A DNA stretch of 14,248 nucleotides from Planctomycetaceae bacterium (GTDB lineage: Bacteria; Planctomycetota; Planctomycetia; Planctomycetales; Planctomycetaceae), in contig JAGQQB010000039.1 of NCBI GenBank assembly GCA_020426425.1, positions 1-14,248 on the forward strand, read 5' to 3'. Both the position numbers and the translations under genes were made by a program. Shown here piece by piece: positions 8,287-14,248 of this stretch; positions within the stretch are counted from its first letter, which is position 1, and each line of letters opens with the position of its first letter. The notes beneath the pieces were generated by a model. That model saw only the letters and a program-made list of their open reading frames with translations. It had not been told where the DNA came from and ran no database searches.

Positions 8287-8300
8287 CTTCGTAAACGAAG
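8287..8300. repeat. Inverted repeat CTTCGTAAACGAAG
   Basis: A perfect 14-base inverted repeat (CTTCGT / ACGAAG) that could form a 5-bp stem with a 4-base loop. It lies about 100 bases upstream of the giant gene's start codon on that gene's strand. It could be a leader hairpin or a regulator site; nothing in the sequence decides. Confidence 0.4.
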
Positions 8301-8343
8301 CCTTGTCGCAAAACGTATGGACGTTGATGACTCTCAACAACTC

Positions 8344-8353
8344 ATTCCGGAAT
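8344..8353. repeat. Palindrome ATTCCGGAAT between divergent genes
   Basis: A perfect 10-base palindrome near the middle of the divergent region. Its symmetry and position suit a dimeric regulator, but such short palindromes also occur by chance. Confidence 0.3.
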
Positions 8354-8415
8354 TTTGCTAGACTTGGCGAAATGGGAAGTGTGGGGCAACGAGGTGCTGC
8401 GATACGCTGAGGTGA

Positions 8416-8432
8416 TTCACGCCAATCGTGAA
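8416..8432. repeat. Inverted repeat TTCACG-CCAAT-CGTGAA upstream of peptidase
   Basis: Two perfect 6-base arms with a 5-base spacer. The right arm covers the GTG at 8428 that would be the most upstream start of the peptidase frame. If this is an operator or leader hairpin, that GTG is unlikely to be the real start, which fits the signal-peptide argument for 8545. Confidence 0.4.
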
Positions 8433-8544
8433 CAAATCAGCACCGCAAAATCACCTCAACTCCACATTCTCAATAGGTTTGCCGCCGGAAGGATACGCGA
8501 CGCAACAGATTGAATCGAGACCTCTTTTCAGCAAAAGCGATAGA

Positions 8545-8652
8545 ATGCGTTTCCCCGTACGAATTAATGCGACCGTTACCAAGTTGCACCGGGCCGTTGT
8601 GGCGCTGAGTGGATTGGCTCTGCTGGGCTGGCTGCTGAGTCCTGTGGGAGCC
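8545..8652 (+). other. Predicted Sec signal peptide of the TPPII-like protease
   Basis: From the ATG at 8545 the product has a basic n-region (MRFPVRINATVTKLHR), a hydrophobic core (AVVALSGLALLGWLL) and a cleavage-like SPVGA-ESR site at about residue 36. No lipobox cysteine is present. The segment decides the start codon. Export to the periplasm or beyond is inferred. Confidence 0.75.
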
Positions 8653-11600
8653 GAATCTCGACCAACGTCGGCGGCAGGAGCGGCGGTCCCCGAGGCGATT
8701 CGCGCCGCTCTGTTGCCCGCTGCGGAGACTGGGGCTGATCAGTTCCTCCGCGAGCATCCCGCCTACGATGGGCGCGAAACAGTGGTGGCGATTTTCGATA
8801 CCGGAGTCGATCCGGGTGCCCCACACCTGACGACAACCCCTCAAGGGGTCGCCAAGTTCGTGGATCTCATCGACGCCACTGGCGATGGCGATGTGCCGCT
8901 GGATGTCGTGCGCCAAGCTGCGGGCGACACGTTGACCGGGCTGACCGGACGCGTGTTGTCGCTTGATCCCCGCTGGAAGAATCCGAGCGGCGAGTTCCGC
9001 CTCGGGATGAAGGGAGCGTGGGAATTGTTCCCTCCGGAACTTGTCGTGCGACTCAAACATGAGCGTAAGCAGGAGTGGGACCACCGACAGCGCGTCCGAC
9101 TGGCCGAACTGAAAGCCCAGTTGGACAAGTTGAAGTCCCGAACAGCGGTAGACTACGCGGTGGACAACAGTGTTCAGGACGAATCTGCCGTCGATGCTGC
9201 CGAAGTTCAGGCGCGGATCGACGTCTTGCAGACGGCCAACAAAGACTACGACGACCCCGGACCGATCTACGATTGCGTCGCCTTCCACGATGGGGAATGC
9301 TGGCGGGCTGTGGTCGACACCGATGAAGACGGAGATCTCGCCGAAGAAACAGTGCTGACGGACTACGATCACGAACCCGGGTTCGCCACCTTCGGCGACA
9401 ACTCCTCGCTCAACTTTTCGGTCCACTTCTACGACGCCGGGAAAACGCTCTCGCTGGTCACGGTCTCGGGTGAACATGGCACCCATGTCGCCGGGATTGT
9501 CGCCGCATACGATCCGACCGACCCGGATCGCAATGGGGTCGCGCCCGGCGCGCGGTTGGTGTCGGTCAAGATTGGGCACAATGGTCTTGATGGTATGGAA
9601 ACTGGGGCCGCCCTCACACGCGGCGTGCAGGCGGTGCTCAAGCACAAATGTGATCTGATCAACATGAGCTATGGCGAGCCAAGCACTGTCCCAAATCAGG
9701 GGCGGCTGATTGCGTTGTTTCAGGAACTGACGCGCGAGCACCCTGTGGTGTTCGTCTCCAGCGCCGGCAACAGCGGTCCTGCGCTCAGTACGGTGGGGGC
9801 ACCTGGTGGTTCGTCCAGCGGTGTGCTGGGGGTTGGTGCGTACGTCTCGTCAGAGATGGCTCAAGCTGAGTACACAATGCGGGAGACGATTCCCGATCTC
9901 CCCTACACCTGGACCTCGCGCGGACCAACACTCGATGGGGCGGAAGGGGTCGACATCTTCGCTCCGGGCGGAGCCATTGCGCCCGTTCCGAACTACTCGC
10001 TGCAGCCAGCCCGGCAGATGAACGGGACATCCATGGCCGCACCCAACGCGTGCGGCAACATCGCACTGCTGCTCTCCGGGTTGAAGGATCGCGAAATCGC
10101 ATGGAATTCCGTTTCCATTCTGCGCGCATTGCAGCGAACGGCAAGGCCGCTCGGATCCGTCGATCCCTTCGCCCAAGGCCCAGGACTACTGCAAGTCCAC
10201 TCGGCATTTGAACATCTCACCGCAGACAACGCTTACGATGCAGAACTCGTGGACGTTGAGGTTCGGGTGCAGGGTGGGGGTCGGGGAATCTATCTGCGGG
10301 AGCCTTGGGAATCGCGCGACGCCAAGGCGATTGGCATTGAGTTGCGGCCAAACTTCCCCCAGCACGCCACCAATGCCCAGAAACTCGCCTACGAAATCCC
10401 GCTGCAGCTGCGAAGCCCTGTCGCCTGGGTCAAAGTCGGCCCACTGCTGCTCCTGCCTCATGATGGACGCCCATTTGAAGTCGAGATCGATCCCACACAA
10501 TTGCGGCCTGGGGTCCATTACGCTGAGATCCTGGGGATTGATGCGCGATATCCAGATCGTGGTCCGCTGGTCAGGATTCCGGTGACCGTGATTCGTCCAG
10601 CAGCGGACCGAATTGGGACTTGGACCGGAGTCTCAAAAGCAGCGGCTGGCGAAGTGAGCCGCCACTTCATCGCGGTCCCTGAACAAGCACAGGCTGCCAC
10701 ACTGCATGTGAAGCGGAGCGACAGTGGCGATGATCAGTTCGGCTACTTGCATCTCGTACAATTGGTTCCGGGACAGTCATTCGAAGAGGGCGAGGTCAAG
10801 TGGCCCATCCGCCTCTCGCCGGGAGAAGAGGCCGAAAAAAGCTTTCGCGTCGCGCCGGGCCGAACACTGGAACTCTGCTGGGGACCGTACTGGTCAAGTT
10901 TAGGCAGCGCCGAGATCGAATTTGAATTTGAGTTTCATGGGCTGGTCGGCAGCGAACAAGTGATCGATCTCCCCAGTGACGGGGGGGCCGTGAGGCTGGA
11001 TGTCACCAACCACTTCCGGCCCGAGAAACTCGAACCCAAAGCGACTTTCGATACGCGACGGATGATCTTCTTACCACGAAAGCAATCGACCAAGGCACTG
11101 GCTGGCGATCGGGATCAGCTCCCAGATGCACATCGGTCCCACGAACTGACATTGGAGTATGGATTCGAACTCAAGAAGTCCGAAAACGTCACGCTGCGTT
11201 GCCCTCAATTGGAGGAGCTCTTGTACGATTCCCCCGTCGAGGGCCTGTATTTTGAGGTCGTCGACGAGCATTCCCAACTGGTTGCCGTGCGGGACATGTA
11301 CGCTGAATCACAAAAGCTGCCGGCCGGGAAACTGACCGTCCAGCTCCATTTGCGACATGCCGATCCAGAACAACTCAAACGTTGGCAGAAGCTGGCGATC
11401 GCGATTGACCGCTCGCTTGGCAGAAGTGTTTCGATTCCGGTCGCTGCCACACGCATGGAGGGGGCCGATCGTCGGGCCGTTGCGCCGCGCAGGGAACTTG
11501 CCGCAGGTGAGCAGACATCACTCTGGCTGCATGCCCCCGACACACCTGGCGATGTCGCCGCTGGCGAGATGCTGCTGGGCGAGTTGCAGCCGGTGCCAGG

Positions 11601-12399
11601 GCTCAGTGAACTGGCCTGGCCGGTCCGGTACATCGTGCCGGGGAACCTCAACGGTGACGAAGACGATGAAGAGGAAGAAGCAGCGGCGTTGGGGCCGGGG
11701 CTGAATCCGAAGTTAACCGCTGACGAAGCGTTACGGGAATTCCAATTCGCGCGACTCGCTGCGCTCGAGTGGCCACGTCAGCAGGACGAAGTCACAGCGC
11801 TCCAGGAGGAGTTGGCGAAGTCACCCGAGGACCGGCAACGGCTTGCGGTGACCATGCTCACGCTCATCGACTCCGATGCACATCGGAAAGAGCAGCTTGA
11901 CGAAGTGGTCGCCGCCGCTGATGCCGTCATCAGGTCGATTCCGCGCAGACAGGTGCAGTCATACTTTGGTGTCCGGCATGAGCCGGAAACCACTGAGGAG
12001 AAACGACTACACACGACACGCACTAAGCAACGCGACGATTTGGTCGATGCGCTGTACCGCAAAGGTCGCGCGCTCGGCTACATGGAATTGCCTGATGTGC
12101 TACGGGAACATCCAATCGCGAATCAGCAACAGCACGATGCTGCATTCGCCCGCAACTTCCGCGAACTCTCCCGCTGGGTCGATACGCATGACGACAAATA
12201 CATCCTGCTCCGCATCAGGAAGCTCCGCCGTGCTGGCGAGCTAGGCGCGGCACTGAAACTGCTCAGAGAAACGTCAACCGATAACCATAACGCTCAACTG
12301 CTCGACAGGAAACGGCGGGACATGTACGGCGAACTCGGCTGGTCCGATTGGCAAGAATATCAACAGAACTGGATGCTGCGGCGGTACGGGCCGCAGTGA
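8545..12399 (+). CDS. Exported tripeptidyl-peptidase II-like serine protease (subtilisin family S8)
   Basis: Predicted 1,284-residue peptidase that, by family, releases tripeptides from free N-termini. The ATG at 8545 is chosen because it gives a signal peptide (MRFPVRINATVTKLHRAVVALSG..., cleavage near PVGA-ES, residue 36); the frame is open to a GTG at 8428, but those 39 extra residues would bury the signal. Catalytic residues: Asp85 (AIFDTGVDPGAPH), His311 (GEHGTHVAGIVAAY), oxyanion Asn409 (SSAGNSGPALSTVGAPGG), Ser496 (MNGTSMAAPNACGNIALLLS). The Asp-His gap of 226 residues holds the TPPII-specific insert (YDDPGPIYDCVAFHDGECW), and the His-Asn and His-Ser gaps (98, 185) match the human enzyme as I recall it. 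After it come a beta-rich middle part, an acidic run (DEDDEEEE, 1038-1045) and a helical C-terminus (DDLVDALYRKGRALGYMELP) typical of TPPII. The length fits the family (about 1,250). Eukaryotic TPPII is cytosolic, so export is unusual. No strong Shine-Dalgarno is seen. Confidence 0.93.
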   Translation: MRFPVRINATVTKLHRAVVALSGLALLGWLLSPVGAESRPTSAAGAAVPEAIRAALLPAAETGADQFLREHPAYDGRETVVAIFDTGVDPGAPHLTTTPQGVAKFVDLIDATGDGDVPLDVVRQAAGDTLTGLTGRVLSLDPRWKNPSGEFRLGMKGAWELFPPELVVRLKHERKQEWDHRQRVRLAELKAQLDKLKSRTAVDYAVDNSVQDESAVDAAEVQARIDVLQTANKDYDDPGPIYDCVAFHDGECWRAVVDTDEDGDLAEETVLTDYDHEPGFATFGDNSSLNFSVHFYDAGKTLSLVTVSGEHGTHVAGIVAAYDPTDPDRNGVAPGARLVSVKIGHNGLDGMETGAALTRGVQAVLKHKCDLINMSYGEPSTVPNQGRLIALFQELTREHPVVFVSSAGNSGPALSTVGAPGGSSSGVLGVGAYVSSEMAQAEYTMRETIPDLPYTWTSRGPTLDGAEGVDIFAPGGAIAPVPNYSLQPARQMNGTSMAAPNACGNIALLLSGLKDREIAWNSVSILRALQRTARPLGSVDPFAQGPGLLQVHSAFEHLTADNAYDAELVDVEVRVQGGGRGIYLREPWESRDAKAIGIELRPNFPQHATNAQKLAYEIPLQLRSPVAWVKVGPLLLLPHDGRPFEVEIDPTQLRPGVHYAEILGIDARYPDRGPLVRIPVTVIRPAADRIGTWTGVSKAAAGEVSRHFIAVPEQAQAATLHVKRSDSGDDQFGYLHLVQLVPGQSFEEGEVKWPIRLSPGEEAEKSFRVAPGRTLELCWGPYWSSLGSAEIEFEFEFHGLVGSEQVIDLPSDGGAVRLDVTNHFRPEKLEPKATFDTRRMIFLPRKQSTKALAGDRDQLPDAHRSHELTLEYGFELKKSENVTLRCPQLEELLYDSPVEGLYFEVVDEHSQLVAVRDMYAESQKLPAGKLTVQLHLRHADPEQLKRWQKLAIAIDRSLGRSVSIPVAATRMEGADRRAVAPRRELAAGEQTSLWLHAPDTPGDVAAGEMLLGELQPVPGLSELAWPVRYIVPGNLNGDEDDEEEEAAALGPGLNPKLTADEALREFQFARLAALEWPRQQDEVTALQEELAKSPEDRQRLAVTMLTLIDSDAHRKEQLDEVVAAADAVIRSIPRRQVQSYFGVRHEPETTEEKRLHTTRTKQRDDLVDALYRKGRALGYMELPDVLREHPIANQQQHDAAFARNFRELSRWVDTHDDKYILLRIRKLRRAGELGAALKLLRETSTDNHNAQLLDRKRRDMYGELGWSDWQEYQQNWMLRRYGPQ

Positions 12400-12455
12400 T
12401 CAGACACTTGAAAGCGGTTCAGGCCGGAAGGATGAATTGGCGCCAAGGTCGTCCA

Positions 12456-12481
12456 CCGTCGGATCACGGCCGTTCCGACGG
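12456..12481 (+). terminator. Possible terminator hairpin after the peptidase gene
   Basis: A perfect 8-bp stem CCGTCGGA / TCCGACGG with a 10-base loop begins 57 bases after the peptidase stop codon. No T-run follows, so it is not a canonical Rho-independent terminator. It could be a Rho-linked or 3'-end-stabilising hairpin. Confidence 0.35.
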
Positions 12482-12641
12482 AATCGACATGCTCCTCAGC
12501 AAGCAGCAATCGTCAGCCAGCAATACTTCCCCAGATTACCATCTGCCAATCATTTAGACGCACGCCGCCGACGCCGGCAGCATCGGGTCCGACCGCCATC
12601 TGTCAGGCACATCCTCCTGGTCGCCCATTTTCCGCGAACAG

Positions 12642-12670
12642 TTCGCTCGTGCTCTCGAGTCTGATACAAT
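12642..12670 (+). promoter_or_regulatory. Weak sigma70-like promoter candidate for the oxidoreductase
   Basis: TACAAT (12665-12670) matches five of six bases of the -10 consensus and lies 17 bases after TTCGCT (12642-12647), a poor -35. Transcription from here would give a leader of about 90 bases that includes the hairpin at 12702-12726. The match is weak and planctomycete promoters are poorly defined. Confidence 0.25.
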
Positions 12671-12701
12671 CCAGAGTTGATGGGTTTCCCCTAGACTTCG
12701 G

Positions 12702-12726
12702 ACTTCCGCGCCGCAGGTACGGAAGT
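12702..12726 (+). repeat. Inverted repeat ACTTCCG / CGGAAGT upstream of the oxidoreductase
   Basis: Perfect 7-bp arms separated by 11 bases, ending 39 bases before the oxidoreductase ATG. It could be an operator or a 5'-leader hairpin. A near-copy of the left arm (ACTTCGG, 12695-12701) lies directly before it. Confidence 0.4.
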
Positions 12727-12754
12727 TGATCCACGATACAGTTTGAATGTCGAT

Positions 12755-12758
12755 GAGG
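12755..12758 (+). promoter_or_regulatory. Shine-Dalgarno sequence of the oxidoreductase
   Basis: GAGG (within GATGAGGTG) sits seven bases before the ATG at 12766. It is the only clear ribosome site among the three genes here and fixes this start against the out-of-frame ATG at 12747. Confidence 0.65.
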
Positions 12759-12765
12759 TGCTGGT

Positions 12766-14248
12766 ATGGCGTTGACGCCCGAGCAGGAACAGATTGGGAA
12801 AGAGAACTTTGCTGGCGCGGTGAACAAGTCCATGGAGTTGGAGCAGAATCCCGCCAAGGTCACCCGGCGCGATGCGATCAAGGCCGCCGCTGCAGTCGGA
12901 GCTGGTCTGGGGGTCGCCTACTTCGGCTACGAAGAGATGAAGGGTGAACCGGTCAAGGTTGCCTTCATCGGGACCGGGGACGAAGGAGGTGTGCTGATGT
13001 CGCAGCATCCTCCCAAGTACATGGACATCGTCGCCGTGGCCGATTTGCGGCCCACGAACCGGGAACGGGCATTCAAAGGGGACGGCAACGATGTCCGCAT
13101 GGGACTCGTTCGCAAGCTAGGTGCCGAAAAGGCGGCCAGCATCAAATCGTTCAGCAGTCACAAGGAATTGCTCGAACACAAGGACGAACTTGGCATCGAA
13201 GCGGTCGTCATCGCGACACCGCTCGTCTCGCATGCCCCGATCGCGATCGACTGCCTGGAGGCGGGTCTGCACGTGCTGACCGAAAAGCTCATGGCACGCA
13301 CCGTGACCGCCTGCAAGGAGATGATCCGTAAAGCCAAGGAGAAGAACCTGCTCCTGGCGGTCGGTCACCAGCGGCACTACAGCGTGCTGTACGACAACGC
13401 CAACAGTCTGATCCAGAACGGCATGCTGGGGGACATCAAGTACATTCGCGCTCAGTGGCACCGCAACAACAGCTTCCCTGCCGGGGACAGCTGGCGGAAG
13501 AGCATTCCGAAGTCCGATGCTGAAGCACTTAAAGATGTCGACCTCACGCAATTCAGCTTTGGGGATACTAATCAGCTCGTGAACTGGCGGCTGTACAACA
13601 GCACCGGTGGCGGGTTGATGGCCGAACTCGGCTCGCACCAGATGGATGCCGCGAGCATCTTCCTGGGCAAAGTGCATCCGATCGCCGTGCATGGCTATGG
13701 CGGCAAGAACTTTTATGGGATCGAGGGAGTTGGACCGGAAGACAAGTGGGATGACGATCGCGAAATCGACGACCAGATTTTCGTGACCTTCGAGTTTCCC
13801 GGCAAGAACTACGAGCAGAACAATCGCGATAAGTGCATCGTGACCTACTCGTCGATCAACACGAACAAGTTCGAGCCTTATGGGGAAATCGTGTACGGCA
13901 GCCGTGGCACGCTGTTCATGAAGACCGAGAAGGAAGCGATGCTCTGGAAGGAAGATGGTCGCGGCAGCACCGGCGGCGGACCTGATCAGCGGTTGTGGAT
14001 CGTCTCCGGCTCAGCCGCTGGTGGCGGACCAGTGATGGAAGCCTACGAAACGACCTCCGGACCGGCCAAAGGGTCGAGCGGGGGTCCCGATTGGGCATCG
14101 AACGTCAGCCGGGGTTACACGGAAGAGATGGAGCACTTCTGCTACGCCATCCGCAATCACGGTCCCACCTACTGGCCAAATGGGGAGCCCCGTCCGGTCA
14201 AGGAAGGGGGCCTGCGCTGCAACGGCGTGGTTGCCATGGCCGATGCGA
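12766..14248 (+). CDS. Gfo/Idh/MocA-family NAD(P)-dependent oxidoreductase with twin-arginine-like leader (partial, C-terminus outside window)
   Basis: Start ATG at 12766, preceded by GAGG at 12755-12758 with a 7-base spacer; 494 codons run to the right edge. An unusually long n-region (33 residues) precedes TRRDAIK and an Ala/Gly-rich hydrophobic stretch (AAAAVGAGLGVAYFGY), which resembles a Tat signal although the usual Phe after RR-x is Ala. The N-terminal Rossmann fold follows: VAFIGTGDEGG (66-75) for dinucleotide binding, AVADLRP (90-96), and LTEKLMA (171-177), equivalent to the family's EKP catalytic-lysine motif. The C-terminal domain shows GGGLMAELGSHQMD (281-294), the G-G-...-G-x-H-x-x-D substrate-site motif with Glu where Asp is common. 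The family oxidises or isomerises sugars, inositols and related compounds; the substrate cannot be told here. Such exported paralogues are numerous in planctomycetes. A large gap upstream suggests its own promoter. Confidence 0.9.
   Translation, partial: MALTPEQEQIGKENFAGAVNKSMELEQNPAKVTRRDAIKAAAAVGAGLGVAYFGYEEMKGEPVKVAFIGTGDEGGVLMSQHPPKYMDIVAVADLRPTNRERAFKGDGNDVRMGLVRKLGAEKAASIKSFSSHKELLEHKDELGIEAVVIATPLVSHAPIAIDCLEAGLHVLTEKLMARTVTACKEMIRKAKEKNLLLAVGHQRHYSVLYDNANSLIQNGMLGDIKYIRAQWHRNNSFPAGDSWRKSIPKSDAEALKDVDLTQFSFGDTNQLVNWRLYNSTGGGLMAELGSHQMDAASIFLGKVHPIAVHGYGGKNFYGIEGVGPEDKWDDDREIDDQIFVTFEFPGKNYEQNNRDKCIVTYSSINTNKFEPYGEIVYGSRGTLFMKTEKEAMLWKEDGRGSTGGGPDQRLWIVSGSAAGGGPVMEAYETTSGPAKGSSGGPDWASNVSRGYTEEMEHFCYAIRNHGPTYWPNGEPRPVKEGGLRCNGVVAMADA

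Larger units (their letters stand above)
8186..8544. other. Divergent intergenic region with short inverted repeats
   Basis: This 359-base stretch separates the giant gene (leftward) from the peptidase gene (rightward), so it should hold both promoters. It contains three perfect inverted repeats: 8287-8300, 8344-8353 and 8416-8432. I saw no convincing -35/-10 pair in either direction; only weak matches exist (for example TAGACT at 8359-8364 with TCAACA at 8334-8339). An open extension of the peptidase frame covers 8428-8544 from a GTG but looks untranslated. Confidence 0.6.
12400..12765. other. Intergenic region between peptidase and oxidoreductase
   Basis: These 366 bases contain no convincing gene; short open frames here lack a ribosome site and protein-like composition. 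They hold a hairpin soon after the peptidase stop (12456-12481), a perfect 10-base palindrome TTGGCGCCAA (12437-12446), a weak promoter candidate (12642-12670) and a hairpin just before the oxidoreductase (12702-12726). The distance argues for separate transcription of the oxidoreductase. Confidence 0.6.

Noticed and set aside
8324..8364. Strong promoter for the peptidase (TTGATG at 8324 with TAGACT at 8359)
   Set aside because: The spacing is 29 bases, too long for a sigma70 promoter; other pairs in the region are weak.
8470..9741. Minus-strand open frame of 423 codons opposite the peptidase
   Set aside because: It is antisense to a gene with all catalytic motifs in order, and its translation shows no domain.
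12437..12446. Palindrome TTGGCGCCAA as a regulator site
   Set aside because: It is a single short GC-rich palindrome just after a stop codon, far from any start; chance is enough to explain it.
12348..12557. Small plus-strand frame overlapping the end of the peptidase gene
   Set aside because: No ribosome site, out-of-frame overlap with the conserved C-terminus, and no recognisable product.
13117..13692. Minus-strand open frame of 191 codons opposite the oxidoreductase
   Set aside because: It overlaps the conserved Rossmann and C-terminal motifs of a clear plus-strand gene and shows no domain of its own.

Overview
The window most likely comes from a planctomycete (Planctomycetota). Three things point there. 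The giant minus-strand protein opens with an 'ENLEDRTLLSA' segment, the LEPR-XLL-type signature of very large planctomycete surface proteins. A Gfo/Idh/MocA oxidoreductase carries a twin-arginine-like leader. A eukaryote-like tripeptidyl-peptidase II carries a secretory signal. No RNA gene, insertion sequence, CRISPR array or phage gene was seen.

Layout. (1) Positions 1-8185, minus strand: one uninterrupted reading frame of at least 2,728 codons that runs off the left edge. I read every in-frame codon and found no stop. The product begins with the LEPR-XLL-like segment and a first right-handed beta-helix coil (SIQEAIDYAQSGDS...TYAENLTI), then about 2,250 residues of N/D/G/T/S/V-rich beta-helix. 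Inside the helix are a block of 26-31-residue coils (6338-6760) and a tandem array of ~173-residue modules (3026-5065) with almost exact 519-nt phasing. Near the left edge lies a complete set of seven FG-GAP/VCBS (integrin-alpha-like) blades (about 100-1190), followed by sequence that looks like beta-helix again. (2) Positions 8186-8544: a divergent intergenic region with several short perfect inverted repeats. (3) Positions 8545-12399, plus strand: an exported subtilisin-family protease of the tripeptidyl-peptidase II type. (4) Positions 12400-12765: a gap with two hairpin-forming repeats and a weak promoter candidate. (5) Positions 12766-14248, plus strand: the Gfo/Idh/MocA-family oxidoreductase, cut by the right edge.

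The three genes do not form an obvious pathway. The giant protein and the peptidase are transcribed divergently, and all three products appear to be exported, so the region looks like cell-envelope or extracellular functions. A role of the exported peptidase in processing surface proteins is only a hypothesis from proximity. The most notable observations are the propeller embedded in a beta-helix, the exactly phased 173-residue modules, the single cysteine pair one helix turn apart in a 2,728-residue protein, and the exported eukaryote-type TPPII.
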